Below are positions 1 through 9,391 of a stretch of DNA of 64,000 nt, one piece after another. This DNA comes from Sphingobium sp. WTD-1. Its GTDB lineage: Bacteria; Pseudomonadota; Alphaproteobacteria; Sphingomonadales; Sphingomonadaceae. The stretch covers positions 1,426,001-1,490,000 of the forward strand of contig NZ_CP119127.1 of NCBI RefSeq assembly GCF_030128825.1, in the 5' to 3' direction. Each line of letters begins with the position of its first letter. Within the stretch, counting starts at the first letter, position 1. The position numbers were made by a program, and so were the translations under genes. The notes below the pieces were generated by a model. It had not been told where the DNA came from. It saw only the letters and a program-made list of their open reading frames with translations, and did no database searches.

Positions 1-777
1 GCGAAAGTGACGATCTATGCCAGGGAGCAATTCCCCGACGTGCGATCGGCGCGGGCGACCGGCACCTGGTCGCCCGATTCACGGATCGCGATGGAGGGCG
101 GCGTGGATGCCGGCTTTGGCGATCGCTGGGAGGCGATGGCGCGGCGATCCTTCGCTTTCTATCAGGGGCTGCTCGGCCTGCCGGGCGATCCGGTGGAATG
201 GACCGACCGTTACATGCTGTCGGACGGTCTGGCCGTGGCGCCCGCCGTCCAGAGGGTGACGCCGGAGCGGCCCGATCGCTTCATCCGGCTGGAGGAGCGG
301 CTGCATGACATCATGCCGCGATCGGTCGAGCTGGAGCCGGGCACCCATCCCTTCCGCACCGAGCGGGCCCGGCGCAGCAGTTCGCTGACCTTCAATGTCG
401 CCGATCTCGCCCATCAACTGACCACGGATTTCCTGATCGGCGGCGGCCGCATCGTGCCGATGGAATTGCACGAACCCCAGGACGTGATGCGGCTGAAGCA
501 GAAGACAGTCATCAACTGCACCGGCTATGGCGCGCGGGCTTTGTGGCGGGACGAGAGCATCGTGCCGGTGCGCGGCCAGATCGCCTGGCTGATCCCGCAG
601 GCGGGCGCCACCTATGGCGTCTATCATGACAAGCTGGCGATGCTGGCGCGGCGCGACGGCATCGTGGTGCAGGAGGTCGGGGACGACGACTGGTTCGGTT
701 ATGGCGACGCCAACGAGACGCCCGACCGCGAAGCTGCCGAGGCGTCGGTGCGCAAGCTGGCGGGCTTCTGGAAATAG
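1..777 (+). CDS. FAD-dependent oxidoreductase, D-amino-acid-oxidase-like (5' truncated by window edge)
   Basis: The reading frame is open to base 1, so only the C-terminal ~258 residues are present and the N-terminal FAD-binding Rossmann segment lies outside the window. The visible part resembles the DAAO/GlyOX-type fold: an early ARATGTWSPDSRIA stretch matches the conserved post-FAD region of D-amino-acid oxidases, VINCTGYGARALWRDESIVPVRGQ matches the second FAD-contact block (N-C-T-G-x-G-A followed by P-x-R-G-Q), and a short C-terminal helix ends the protein. The expected reaction is oxidative deamination of an amino or imino acid. Substrate cannot be told. It ends 30 bases from the convergent flavoprotein gene, with no obvious terminator between them. 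Confidence 0.72.
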   Translation, partial: AKVTIYAREQFPDVRSARATGTWSPDSRIAMEGGVDAGFGDRWEAMARRSFAFYQGLLGLPGDPVEWTDRYMLSDGLAVAPAVQRVTPERPDRFIRLEERLHDIMPRSVELEPGTHPFRTERARRSSSLTFNVADLAHQLTTDFLIGGGRIVPMELHEPQDVMRLKQKTVINCTGYGARALWRDESIVPVRGQIAWLIPQAGATYGVYHDKLAMLARRDGIVVQEVGDDDWFGYGDANETPDREAAEASVRKLAGFWK

Positions 778-807
778 CGCGCCGCCGTCCAGCCCCGTCC
801 CCGCCTG

Positions 808-1701
808 TCAGGCGAAGGCCAGCGACTGGTGCGCGCCGACCCCGGCCTTGACGCCCGAGGCAGAGGCAAAGGTCGCATTATGCATGGGGGAGGTGGCGTC
901 GCCGGCGGCATAGACGCCGAGCACCGAGGTCAGGCCCCAGGCGTCGATGCTGATGAAGGGGCCGGTCGGGCCATCCTCCAGCGCGCAGCCGAGCTGGACC
1001 GCGACATCGCTGCTGAGCTGCGTTCTGGGAGCGGTGAAGACGGCGGCGATTTCTATCGTCCGGCCGTCGGCCAGTTGCACGGCGCTCAGCGCGGGCGCGT
1101 CGCCGATCAGCGCGACGACGGGCACCCGCTCGATCGCGACGCCGCGCGCTTCCAGCCGGGCGCGTTCGGCATCGTCCGGCTCATACTGGCCCTGGGTGAA
1201 ATAAGTGGATGGCCCCCAGTCGGGGATCAGCGCGGCCTGATGCGCGGACATCGGGTGGTTGGCGATGATGCCGAGCGGATGGTCGCGCACTTCATAGCCA
1301 TGGCAATAGGGACAGTGCAGCACGGTCTCGCCCCAGCGTTCGGCCATGCCGGGGATCGGCGGCAGCTCGTCGGTCACGCCGGTTGCCAATATCAGCCGCC
1401 GGGCCAGTCGGGTTTCGCCGCTGGCCAGGGTCAGGGCGAAGCCGTCGCTGGTCTTGGTGGCATGGCGCACTTCGCCGGCCAGCATCCGCGCGGTGGGATA
1501 GGCAAGCAACTGGCGTTCGGCATCGCGGATGATGGCGCGGGGCGTGCGGCCATCCTGCCCCAGGAAGCCATGGGCAGCGTCGGCAAAGCGGTTCCGCGGC
1601 AGGCCGGCATCAATCAGCAGCACATCCTGCCGCGCGCGGGCGAGCTGCATCGCCGCCGACTGGCCGGCAAAGCTGCCGCCGATCACGATCACGTCATGCA
1701 T
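808..1701 (-). CDS. Thioredoxin-reductase-like NAD(P)/FAD flavoprotein with CPYC motif
   Basis: 297 aa. The N-terminal VIVIGGSFAGQSAA is a dinucleotide (FAD) binding loop, C130-P-Y-C133 followed by HGYE is a redox-active disulfide, and GVYAAGDAT near the C-terminus is the second FAD motif. The class is pyridine-nucleotide disulfide oxidoreductase, cytoplasmic. The segment after the CPYC, where thioredoxin reductases have a GxGxxA NADPH loop, instead reads GIIANHPMSAHQAA, so an oxygen-using dithiol oxidase or other thiol oxidase is possible. The start is placed at the second ATG because AAGGAAGA sits directly before it and lies inside the longer frame. It diverges from an Rrf2 regulator, the likely controller. 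Confidence 0.85.
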   Translation of the reverse strand: MHDVIVIGGSFAGQSAAMQLARARQDVLLIDAGLPRNRFADAAHGFLGQDGRTPRAIIRDAERQLLAYPTARMLAGEVRHATKTSDGFALTLASGETRLARRLILATGVTDELPPIPGMAERWGETVLHCPYCHGYEVRDHPLGIIANHPMSAHQAALIPDWGPSTYFTQGQYEPDDAERARLEARGVAIERVPVVALIGDAPALSAVQLADGRTIEIAAVFTAPRTQLSSDVAVQLGCALEDGPTGPFISIDAWGLTSVLGVYAAGDATSPMHNATFASASGVKAGVGAHQSLAFA

Positions 1702-1736
1702 GGGTCTTCCTTTCAATGGCTGCGTCGAATCACGAT

Positions 1737-1747
1737 ACTTGATAAGT
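1737..1747. promoter_or_regulatory. Candidate Rrf2 operator (short palindrome)
   Basis: The divergent intergenic gap (1702-1820) contains ACTT-GAT-AAGT, an 11-base palindrome in a locally AT-rich stretch (gatacttgataagttacata). Rrf2 proteins bind AT-rich dyads between such divergent pairs, so this is the best operator candidate. It is assigned by position only. Confidence 0.35.
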
Positions 1748-1820
1748 TACATAATCGCGCCTCGCGCATTTGCAACAAATGATGTTGCGTGATAGGCGGG
1801 CGGGAAAGGAGACGCCTGCG

Positions 1821-2285
1821 ATGCAGCTGGATGCGCGCCTGTCGAGAATGCTGCATATCCTGATCCATATGGATCGACTGGACGGCCCGATGACGTCGGA
1901 GCTGGCGGCGCAGATGCTGCGTACCAATCCGGTGGTGGTGCGACGGACCATGGCGGGCCTGCGCGACGCAGGCTATGTTCGCTCGGAAAAGGGGCATGGC
2001 GGCGGCTGGACCCTGGCCCGTCCGCTCGACGCGATCCGCATCCTCGACATTTATCGCGCGGTGGGCGAGCCGCGGATCTTCTCGATCGGGCCGGCCGATC
2101 CCGATCCGCAATGCCTGGTCGAACAGGCGGTCAACGCCTCCATGGCGGCCGCGATGCAGGAGGCGGAGGCGATGCTGATCGCCCGGCTGGGGCAGGTGAC
2201 GCTGGCGCAGATCGCGGCGGATTTCGACCAGCGTTACGCTGCGCTGCTGGCGACCGGGGCGATCGAGCCGCTGACCGGCCATTGA
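1821..2285 (+). CDS. Rrf2-family transcriptional regulator
   Basis: 154 aa. Winged-helix DNA-binding protein: residues 1-65 contain LSRMLHILIHMDRL, the recognition region RTNPVVVRRTMAGLRDAGYV and the wing GHGGGWTLARP, all typical of Rrf2. Residues 66-85 (LDAIRILDIYRAVGEPRIF) match the family dimerisation helix. There is a single cysteine (C98) and no three-Cys iron-sulfur cluster site, so it is more likely a thiol/redox or ligand sensor of the YwnA type than an IscR/NsrR-type cluster sensor. The start is set by AAAGGAG at about -15 to -9. Divergent from the flavoprotein gene, which it probably represses. Confidence 0.9.
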   Translation: MQLDARLSRMLHILIHMDRLDGPMTSELAAQMLRTNPVVVRRTMAGLRDAGYVRSEKGHGGGWTLARPLDAIRILDIYRAVGEPRIFSIGPADPDPQCLVEQAVNASMAAAMQEAEAMLIARLGQVTLAQIAADFDQRYAALLATGAIEPLTGH

Positions 2286-2331
2286 GCCAAGCGGCTTGCC
2301 AACCGCCTGTGGCGCGGCCATCAGGCGGGGC

Positions 2332-5300
2332 ATGCAATGGCAATTCTGGATCGACCGCGGCGGCACCTTTACCGATGTGGTGGCACGCGACCCGCAAGGG
2401 GTTCTTCACACCGCCAAGCTGCTGTCGAGCGACCCCGAGCGCTATGCCGACGCGGCGGTCGAGGCGATCCGGCGGCTGACCGGCGCGGGCGACGGGCCGA
2501 TCCCGCCCTGCACGCTGCGGATCGGCACGACCATCGCCACCAATGCGCTGCTGGAGCGCAAGGGCGAGCCGGTGCTGCTGGCGATCACGAAGGGATTCCG
2601 CGACGCCATCCGCATCGGCTATCAGGACCGGCCGGACCTGTTCGCGCGGCGGATCGACCTGCCACCGCCGCTCCATACCGATGTCGTGGAGATGGGCGAG
2701 CGGCTGATGCAGGATGGCACCATCCTGACGCCGCTGGACGAGGCGGCGGCGCAGGCGGCGTTGCAGCGCGGCTATGATGCCGGGCTGCGCGCGGTCGCGA
2801 TCGTGCTGATGCACGGCTATCGCTATCCCGCCCATGAGCAGGCGCTGGCGCGGATCGCCCGGCAGATCGGCTTTACCCAGATATCGGTCAGCCATGAGGT
2901 TGCGCCGCTCATAAAGCTGGTCGGGCGGGGCGATACGGTGCTGGCCGACGCCTATCTCTCGCCGGTGCTGCGCGCCTATGTCGACGGGCTGGGCGATGCG
3001 CTGGGCGAGGACGCCGACATGCTGTTCATGCAGTCCAATGGCGGGCTGACGCGGGGCGACCTGTTCCGCGGCAAGGATGCGGTATTGTCCGGCCCGGCCG
3101 GCGGCATCGTCGGCCTGGCCCGCACCGCCGAGCAGGCGGGGTTCGGCGAGGTGATCGGTTTCGACATGGGCGGCACGTCGACCGACGTGTCCCATTATGC
3201 CGGCAGCTATGAACGCGACAATGAGGCGCGGGTGGCGGGCGTGCGGCTGCGTGCGCCGATGATGCGCATCCACACCATCGCGGCGGGCGGCGGCTCCATC
3301 TGTTCGGTAGTCGACGGGCGTTTTCGCGTCGGGCCTGAATCGGCCGGCGCGGTGCCGGGGCCGGCCTGCTACCGGCGCGGCGGGCCACTGACCATCACCG
3401 ACTGCAATGTCATGCTGGGCAAGGTGCAGCCTGATTTCTTCCCCAGCCTGTTCGGCCCCAATGGCAACCAGCCGCTGGACCGGGACGCGGTCGAGGCGCG
3501 CTTTGCCGACATTTGTGCGCAGGTGGAGGCGCAGACCGGCCGGGTGATGACCGCGCAGGAAGCGGCGCAGGGTTTCATCGCCGTCGCCGTCGCCAGCATG
3601 GCCAATGCGATCAAGCGCATCTCGGTCGCGCGCGGTCATGATGTCGCGCGCTATACGCTGGCGAGCTTTGGCGGGGCGGGCGGGCAGCATGCCTGTCTGG
3701 TCGCCGACGCATTGGGCATGGACCGGGTGATGATCCATCCGCTGGGCGGCGTCCTGTCTGCCTATGGCATGGGCCTGGCCGACCGGCGCGCGGTGCGCGA
3801 GCGGACGCTGGCACTGCCGCTGGACGATGCGGGCGCCGACGCGCTGGTGGCCGCGATCGCAGACTTGGCGGAGCAGGCGCGCGCCGACCTGCCCGAGGCA
3901 GAGCGGAGCGAGACGGTTCTGCGGCTGCGCTATGATGGCACCGACAGCCTGTTCGACGTGATGCTGGGCGATCGGGCGGCGATGCTGGCCGATTTCGAGG
4001 CACAATATCAGGCGCGCTTCGGCTATGGCGGCACCGGCACCATATTGGTCGACATGGTGCGGGTCGAGGCGATCGCGCCGACCGCCGAGGATATGGGCAA
4101 GGTGGCGACCATCGCGACCCAGAAGGCCGCGCCGCTGGCGCAGGTGATGCTGGCGGGCGCGCAGGCACCGGTGTTCGACCGGGCGGGGCTGACGCTGGAC
4201 AGCATCGTCGATGGCCCGGCGCTGATCAGCGATCCGGTGTCGACCACGGTGGTCGAGCCGGGCTGGCGCGCGCGGCTCGATGCGATCGGCAATCTGGTGC
4301 TGACCCGTCATGCGCCGCGCCCGGCGCCCGCCGCCGATGACGGCACCGCCGTCGATCCGGTCCGGCTGGAGGTGATGGGCGGCCTGTTCATGGCGATCGC
4401 CGAGGAAATGGGGGCCGCGCTCCAGCACAGCGCCTCCTCCGTCAATATTCGCGAGCGGCTGGATTTCTCCTGCGCCCTGTTCGATGCGATCGGCAATCTG
4501 GTGGCCAATGCGCCGCATATGCCGGTTCACCTCGGCAGCATGGGGGAAAGCATCCGCGCGGTCATGCGCCGGCGCGGGATCGGCGCCGATGGCCGGGCGA
4601 TCGACGGGCGCGGCATGCTGCCGGGTGACGTCTATGCGCTCAATGCGCCCTATGATGGCGGCACCCACCTGCCCGACGTGACGGTGGTGATGCCGGTGTT
4701 CGTCGACGGGGCGGCGCACGCGCCCGCCTTCTATGTCGCGGCGCGCGGCCATCATGCCGATATTGGCGGCATCTCGCCTGGCTCCATGCCGCCCGACAGC
4801 CGCAGCATCGAGGAAGAGGGCATCGTCCTCGATAATGTGCTGGTGGTGGATCAGGGGCGCTTCCTGGAGGGCGATCTGCGGACGCTGCTGGGCGCCGGCC
4901 GCTGGCCCTCGCGCAATATCGACCAGAATATCGCCGACCTGTCCGCCCAGATCGCCGCCTGCGCCAAGGGCGCGGCCGAACTGCAGCGGATCAGTGGCGA
5001 TTATGGCGCCGATGTCGTGGCCGCCTATATGGGCCATGTGCAGGATCAGGCCGAGGCAGCGGTGCGCCGGCTGATCGATCGCCTGTCCGACGGGCACTAT
5101 CGCTATGCGATGGACAATGGCGCACAGGTGGTCGTCAGCGTGACGATCGACCGCGCGGCGCGCGGCGCGACGGTGGATTTCACCGGCACGTCGGACCAGC
5201 TGCCGGGCAATTTCAACGCGCCTTTGTCGGTCGCGCGGGCGGCCTTGCTCTATGTCGTGCGGACGCTGGTGGATGAAGCGGTGCCGATGAATGACGGCTG

Positions 5301-5913
5301 CCTCAAGCCCATGACTCTGGTGGTGCCGGAGGGATCGCTGCTGCGGCCGCTTTATCCAGCGGCGGTGGTCGCCGGCAATGTCGAGACCAGCCAGGTCGTC
5401 ACCGACGCTTTGTTTGGCGCGCTGGGCGTGATGGCGGGCGCGCAGGGGACGATGAACAATTTCACCTTCGGCAATGCGCGCCACCAATATTATGAGACGA
5501 TCTCCGGCGGATCGGGCGCCGGGCCGGATTTCGATGGCGCCGATGTGGTGCAGACCCACATGACCAACAGCCGCCTGACTGACCCCGAAATATTGGAAAG
5601 CCGCTTCCCCGTGTTGCTGGAGGAATTTTCGATTCGGGCCGGATCGGGCGGCGCGGGCGCGCATCATGGCGGCAATGGCGGGCTGCGCCGTATTCGCTTC
5701 CTGGAGGATATGACCGCCGGCATCCTGGCCAACCGGCGCAGCGTGCCGCCGTTCGGGCTGGAGGGTGGCGCACCCGGCGGCCTGGGGCGCAACTGGGTCG
5801 AGCGTGGCGATGGCCGGGTCGAGACGCTGGGCGCGACCGGATCGGCGCAGATGGCGCCGGGCGACGTCTTCGTGATCGAGACGCCGGGCGGTGGCGGATT
5901 CGGCAAGGGCTGA
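2332..5913 (+). CDS. Fused hydantoinase A/B, 5-oxoprolinase-type (1193 aa)
   Basis: A single chain combines the HyuA and HyuB modules, as in ATP-dependent 5-oxoprolinase (5-oxo-L-proline + ATP + water to L-glutamate). Residues ~3-180 are Hydantoinase_A N-terminal ([16 protein letters not shown] and [13 protein letters not shown]). Residues ~200-500 are the ASKHA-type HyuA core ([20 protein letters not shown] and [10 protein letters not shown]). Residues ~680-1190 are Hydantoinase_B ([13 protein letters not shown]-like [15 protein letters not shown], and a glycine-rich C-terminus). Length fits OPLAH. The ATG at 2332 follows a weak AGGCGGGG and gives the normal N-terminus [11 protein letters not shown]. 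It could act on a related N-carbamoyl or hydantoin substrate. The neighbouring DAAO-like gene fits amino-acid catabolism. Confidence 0.88.
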   Translation: MQWQFWIDRGGTFTDVVARDPQGVLHTAKLLSSDPERYADAAVEAIRRLTGAGDGPIPPCTLRIGTTIATNALLERKGEPVLLAITKGFRDAIRIGYQDRPDLFARRIDLPPPLHTDVVEMGERLMQDGTILTPLDEAAAQAALQRGYDAGLRAVAIVLMHGYRYPAHEQALARIARQIGFTQISVSHEVAPLIKLVGRGDTVLADAYLSPVLRAYVDGLGDALGEDADMLFMQSNGGLTRGDLFRGKDAVLSGPAGGIVGLARTAEQAGFGEVIGFDMGGTSTDVSHYAGSYERDNEARVAGVRLRAPMMRIHTIAAGGGSICSVVDGRFRVGPESAGAVPGPACYRRGGPLTITDCNVMLGKVQPDFFPSLFGPNGNQPLDRDAVEARFADICAQVEAQTGRVMTAQEAAQGFIAVAVASMANAIKRISVARGHDVARYTLASFGGAGGQHACLVADALGMDRVMIHPLGGVLSAYGMGLADRRAVRERTLALPLDDAGADALVAAIADLAEQARADLPEAERSETVLRLRYDGTDSLFDVMLGDRAAMLADFEAQYQARFGYGGTGTILVDMVRVEAIAPTAEDMGKVATIATQKAAPLAQVMLAGAQAPVFDRAGLTLDSIVDGPALISDPVSTTVVEPGWRARLDAIGNLVLTRHAPRPAPAADDGTAVDPVRLEVMGGLFMAIAEEMGAALQHSASSVNIRERLDFSCALFDAIGNLVANAPHMPVHLGSMGESIRAVMRRRGIGADGRAIDGRGMLPGDVYALNAPYDGGTHLPDVTVVMPVFVDGAAHAPAFYVAARGHHADIGGISPGSMPPDSRSIEEEGIVLDNVLVVDQGRFLEGDLRTLLGAGRWPSRNIDQNIADLSAQIAACAKGAAELQRISGDYGADVVAAYMGHVQDQAEAAVRRLIDRLSDGHYRYAMDNGAQVVVSVTIDRAARGATVDFTGTSDQLPGNFNAPLSVARAALLYVVRTLVDEAVPMNDGCLKPMTLVVPEGSLLRPLYPAAVVAGNVETSQVVTDALFGALGVMAGAQGTMNNFTFGNARHQYYETISGGSGAGPDFDGADVVQTHMTNSRLTDPEILESRFPVLLEEFSIRAGSGGAGAHHGGNGGLRRIRFLEDMTAGILANRRSVPPFGLEGGAPGGLGRNWVERGDGRVETLGATGSAQMAPGDVFVIETPGGGGFGKG

Positions 5914-5962
5914 TCCGCCGCCGTCCGCATTTAATGAACGGAGGCCGGGAAGGCGGGATGCT

Positions 5963-6721
5963 CTAGTCCCGCCAGCTCCTGTCGGTGCAGTCGATCAGGC
6001 GGACCATCGCCTGGAAATCGGGCACGCCGACGCCGACCGGCAATTGCACGCCGGCGAGATCGCGCTGATGCACGGCGATGACATCGGCCGGGATCTCCAC
6101 CGGCGTGCCAGCGGCGCAGGCGGCGACCTGAATCTCGCAGGCGCGCTGGAGCATCCATTGCATCAGAAAGGCTTCGGGCAGGCTCTTGGCCATCACCAGC
6201 GTGCCATGGTTGCGCAACATCATGATTCGCCGCTCGCCCAGGTTGGCGATCAGCCTTTCCCCTTCCTCCGGCCGGATCGTGACGCCTTCAAATTCATGAT
6301 AGGCGATCCGCCCGGCAAAGGCGGCGGCATAGAAATTGATCGGCCGCAGCCCTTCCTGCGTGGCGCTGACGGCCATGCCCGCCGTCGTATGGGTGTGGAT
6401 GATGCAATGGGCGTCGGCCAGGTGGCGGTGGAACACGCTATGCTGGGTGAAGCCGGCGCGATTGACCGGATAGGGGCTGCCGTCCAGCACATGGCCGTCA
6501 ATGTCGATCTTGACCAGGTTGGATGCCGTCACCTCGCTGTAGAGCAGGCCGAACGGGTTGATGAGGAAGGCGTCTTCCTCATCGGGCACGCGCAGGGTGA
6601 TGTGATTGTAGATCAGTTCCGACCAGCCGAAATGGTCGAAGATGCGGTAGCAGGCGGCGAGCTGCTGGCGCGCCTCCCATTCGGCAGGCGACATGTCGGG
6701 CTGTCTGGCGGCACTTGCCAT
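5963..6721 (-). CDS. Class II aldolase/adducin family protein
   Basis: 252 aa, cytoplasmic. The zinc site of class II (fuculose-phosphate-type) aldolases is visible: IIHTHTTAGMAVSA supplies two histidines and LRNHGTLVMAKS the third. Members act as metal-dependent sugar-phosphate aldolases or epimerases, but many proteobacterial ones of this length are of unknown substrate, and adjacency to an oxoprolinase gives no clear pathway. Of two possible ATGs four codons apart, the second is chosen because AGGAGG (6728-6733 complement) lies six bases before it. Convergent with the hydantoinase gene. Confidence 0.85.
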   Translation of the reverse strand: MASAARQPDMSPAEWEARQQLAACYRIFDHFGWSELIYNHITLRVPDEEDAFLINPFGLLYSEVTASNLVKIDIDGHVLDGSPYPVNRAGFTQHSVFHRHLADAHCIIHTHTTAGMAVSATQEGLRPINFYAAAFAGRIAYHEFEGVTIRPEEGERLIANLGERRIMMLRNHGTLVMAKSLPEAFLMQWMLQRACEIQVAACAAGTPVEIPADVIAVHQRDLAGVQLPVGVGVPDFQAMVRLIDCTDRSWRD

Positions 6722-6954
6722 GGCCATCCTCCTTTATATTATGGGCGCCACTATCCTCCGCTCGACGCATTCTGTCGAGGGAAAGGGCGTGAAAGCCCTG
6801 CAGGGGTTGAATTTGCCCGACTCTGCTGGTAGGGCGCGCCCCACATGCCTCAGGGTGACCTGTGGCGACTCACGGATTTTTATATTCGGTCGGCCCGTCG
6901 GGAGGGTTTCATTCCTGGCGATCCGCCCGTTTTCGATTGGAGATTGACGGACTT
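6722..6954. other. Intergenic region ahead of rpsU
   Basis: About 230 bases between the divergent class II aldolase gene and rpsU. Open frames here lack ribosome sites and family features. It must hold the rpsU promoter, but no box pair stands out well enough to call. Confidence 0.5.
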
Positions 6955-7161
6955 ATGCAGATCATCGTTCGCGACAACAATGTCGACCAGGCCCTCCGCG
7001 CGCTCAAGAAGAAGCTGCAGCGTGAAGGCGTGTATCGCGAAATGAAGCTGCGTCGTCACTACGAGAAGCCCTCGGAAAAGCGTGCGCGCGAAAAGGCGGC
7101 TGCTGTCCGCCGCGCCCGCAAGCTGGAGCGCAAGCGCGCCGAGCGCGACGGCGTCCGTTAA
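6955..7161 (+). CDS. rpsU: 30S ribosomal protein S21
   Basis: 68 aa, basic. Begins [20 protein letters not shown] and ends in the Arg/Lys-rich tail [17 protein letters not shown], which is diagnostic for bS21. It binds 16S rRNA near the anti-Shine-Dalgarno region on the small-subunit platform and supports initiation. GGAG sits about 11 bases before this ATG. A longer upstream in-frame extension is not protein-like and is rejected. Monocistronic by spacing; the FKBP gene follows after 83 bases. Confidence 0.97.
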   Translation: MQIIVRDNNVDQALRALKKKLQREGVYREMKLRRHYEKPSEKRAREKAAAVRRARKLERKRAERDGVR

Positions 7162-7244
7162 GGACTGCCGATATCAGGACGGCCGGTTCGCGGTCGTCCT
7201 GACTCTTTGCTGATTTCCCGTTCTTCACTGCGAGGCGTTCGCCC

Positions 7245-7826
7245 ATGTCCACGACGGCTGTCCCCCTTCGTCCTATCGCCAAGGGGTCGCTGACGCGACT
7301 CTGGATCGGCGTCGCCGCGATCGCGCTGGCGGCCGGTGGCCTGGCCTGGGCAGGGCAGCAGGGCGTGGCGGCTTCGCCGGCCGCCTTCCTGACGCAGAAC
7401 GCCCATGCCAAGGGCGTGGTCACGACCGAGTCGGGCCTGCAGTACCAGGTGCTGGAGGAAGGCAGCGGGCCGAGCCCGACGACCGCCGACGTTGCGCTGG
7501 TGGGCTATAAGGGCACGCTGCTCGACGGCACCGTGTTCGACGAGAATCCGCAGACGCCGATGCCGGTCGATGGCGTGGTGCCGGGCTTCTCCGAAGGCCT
7601 GCAGAAGATGAAGAAGGGCGGCAAATATCGCCTGTGGATCCCGCCGCAGCTTGGCTATGGCGAACAGGCCGCCGGCCCGATCCCGGCCAATTCGGTGCTG
7701 GTGTTCGATGTCCAGCTGCACGACTTCAAGTCGCGCGCGGAAATTATGCAGATGCAGCAGCGGATGCAGCAGATGCAGGGTGGCATGCCGCAGGGCGCCG
7801 TTCCGCAGGGCGCGCCCGGCAACTGA
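7245..7826 (+). CDS. FKBP-type peptidyl-prolyl cis-trans isomerase, membrane-anchored or exported
   Basis: 193 aa. Residues ~20-42 form a hydrophobic signal/anchor (IGVAAIALAAGGLAWAGQQG). Residues ~65-165 are an FKBP domain: GLQYQVLEEGSG, TADVALVGYKGTLLDGTVFD, PGFSEGLQKMKKGGKYRLWI, PPQLGYGEQ and IPANSVLVFDVQL include the prolyl-isomerase active-site aromatic and acidic residues. The C-terminal ~30 residues are Gln/Met-rich (QMQQRMQQMQ), a low-complexity tail. It probably catalyses proline isomerisation during folding of envelope proteins. A strong intrinsic terminator follows. Confidence 0.93.
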   Translation: MSTTAVPLRPIAKGSLTRLWIGVAAIALAAGGLAWAGQQGVAASPAAFLTQNAHAKGVVTTESGLQYQVLEEGSGPSPTTADVALVGYKGTLLDGTVFDENPQTPMPVDGVVPGFSEGLQKMKKGGKYRLWIPPQLGYGEQAAGPIPANSVLVFDVQLHDFKSRAEIMQMQQRMQQMQGGMPQGAVPQGAPGN

Positions 7827-7848
7827 TCCGATCGATCCGAGAGTAGAG

Positions 7849-7877
7849 AAGGGCCTGGTTTCCAGGCCCTTTTTCTT
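7849..7877 (+). terminator. Rho-independent terminator after the FKBP gene
   Basis: Perfect 10-bp stem AAGGGCCTGG / CCAGGCCCTT with a three-base loop, followed on the plus strand by a T-rich run (TTTTCTTT). It closes the rpsU-FKBP side and separates it from the convergent minus-strand genes. Confidence 0.92.
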
Positions 7878-7883
7878 TGGGGG

Positions 7884-8210
7884 TTAGAGGCTTGCCTGAT
7901 CGCCGGGCGCCGATGGCGGAAAGGCGAGGCCCTCGGCATTGCCAACCTTCTCCTCGCCGGTGAACAGGCGGTCGAGTCGTGCCTTCACGTCGCGCCGATA
8001 CTCGACGCAGGACACCGAACGCGGCGCGCCGATGTCGATATCGTCGGCGATCGCCGACTTGATACGTTCCAGCGCGTCATTGTCGAGGATGCCGGCCCGA
8101 TGCAGTTCCCGGCAGAGCTGGACCATTCCGGCGGCGGTCGCCTGGGCCCGCATGCCGACATTGGTCAGTTCGAAATGCAGCTTCTTCTGCTGCTCCATAG
8201 CCACGGTCAT
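7884..8210 (-). CDS. Small hypothetical protein (108 aa)
   Basis: Not recognised. Predicted soluble and mostly helical (residues 5-50 and 65-85), with two cysteines (C33 and C68) and no signal peptide. AAGGAGAG lies six bases before the chosen ATG, so the frame is well supported. It is the last gene of the minus-strand series after lepB and the AI-2E-type transporter (66-base gap), a position that gives no functional hint. Confidence 0.75.
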   Translation of the reverse strand: MTVAMEQQKKLHFELTNVGMRAQATAAGMVQLCRELHRAGILDNDALERIKSAIADDIDIGAPRSVSCVEYRRDVKARLDRLFTGEEKVGNAEGLAFPPSAPGDQASL

Positions 8211-8276
8211 GCCATTCTCTCCTTTCGCTTTAGGATAGAAGCGCAGGAGCGATCGTTACGTTCCGGGAAGCATTCG

Positions 8277-9362
8277 TCAATCGCCGTTTTTATCGTCGCT
8301 TTTCAGGATGGTCTGCCCTGCCAGAGCCTTGGACCGTTCCTCCAGATAGACCTTGATCATCGCGACGATCGGATCGGCCAGGAACAGGCCCATGATGCCG
8401 AACAGCGCACCCAGCAGGATCTGCGCCGCGAGCACCAGCGCGGGCGCCAGATCGGTCGCGCGCTTCGCCACCATCGGCACGATCAGATAGCCGTCGATGA
8501 TCTGCACCGCCATGTAGACGCCAAAGGCATAGAGGCCGGTATGGGTGCCGCCGGAAAAGCCGACGAGGATGATCAGCACGCCCGAGATGATCGCGCCGAT
8601 ATTGGGCAGGAAGGCGAGCAGGCCGGTGAGGATGCCGAGCAGACCCGCCATCGGCACGCCGCCCGCCCACAGCAGCAGCCATACGCCCACGCCCTCCACC
8701 GCCATGCCGATCAGCCGGCCGAACATCAGACGGCGCAGGGTGAAGGCCATCTTGTCGGCGACGGTGTAGAAATGGGCGCGCTTGTCCATCGGCAGCATCC
8801 AGGCGACGCCGCGCTCGTACAGCTTGGGTTCGACCGCGATGAAGATGGCCAGCACCAGCATCATGACGCCGCTGGTGATCGCGCCGACGGCCGTGCCGAC
8901 GGCGGCGGTGACCCGGCCCATGGAACTCATCGCCTGCTGGGCCAGGCTTTTCAAATCTTCGGGGGTGGTGGTGATGCCCAGTTGCTGCATCCAGCCGCCG
9001 GCACGTTCCACCTGCGCCTCGACGATGGTGCGCATCGATTGCGCCTGCTCCGCCAGGCTGGAGCCGGTGAGGTAGAAGGTATAGGCGAGGAAGGCGACGA
9101 CTGCGAGCAGGACGATCGTCAGGCGCCAGCCCCGGCCGATCGGCAGCACGCGGCCGAGCAGGCGGGTGCCGCCATCCATCATGGTGGTGAAGACCAGTGC
9201 GCCCAGGATCAGCATGATCGGCTGGGCCAGCAGCACGATCAGGGCGATGCCGATCGCCATCGCGAACCAGACGCCCGCACGCTTGATCTCATGCTGGACC
9301 AGCGGGCTGCGCAATTCGCTGGGGCCGGGTTGCTCGATATGCTGCTGCTGCGCGTCGCTCAA
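8277..9362 (-). CDS. AI-2E family transporter (PerM-like permease)
   Basis: About 361 aa inner-membrane protein with the UPF0118/AI-2E exporter layout: two N-terminal helices (residues ~30-75), a third helix, a long periplasmic amphipathic region (~100-160), then four or five C-terminal helices including GLLGILTGLLAFLPNIGAIISG, the most conserved block of the family. Functions in the family range from AI-2 export to Na+/H+ exchange, so the substrate is unknown. No ATG precedes the conserved region. TTG at 9362 is preferred because GGGGG lies eight bases upstream; TTG at 9377 is the alternative. It follows lepB by 15-30 bases, probably co-transcribed. Confidence 0.85.
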   Translation of the reverse strand: MSDAQQQHIEQPGPSELRSPLVQHEIKRAGVWFAMAIGIALIVLLAQPIMLILGALVFTTMMDGGTRLLGRVLPIGRGWRLTIVLLAVVAFLAYTFYLTGSSLAEQAQSMRTIVEAQVERAGGWMQQLGITTTPEDLKSLAQQAMSSMGRVTAAVGTAVGAITSGVMMLVLAIFIAVEPKLYERGVAWMLPMDKRAHFYTVADKMAFTLRRLMFGRLIGMAVEGVGVWLLLWAGGVPMAGLLGILTGLLAFLPNIGAIISGVLIILVGFSGGTHTGLYAFGVYMAVQIIDGYLIVPMVAKRATDLAPALVLAAQILLGALFGIMGLFLADPIVAMIKVYLEERSKALAGQTILKSDDKNGD

Positions 9363-9391
9363 ACCCGGAACCCCCAATCAATGGCTGTGGA

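Noticed and set aside
2131..5667. Very long minus-strand open frame opposite the hydantoinase gene
   Set aside because: Arg/His/Gly-rich translation without domains, a mirror frame caused by high GC at codon position 3; the plus strand encodes a clear 5-oxoprolinase.
6693..6954. Open frames upstream of rpsU, including an in-frame extension of rpsU
   Set aside because: S21 has a fixed N-terminus (MQIIV); the upstream translations are not conserved-looking.
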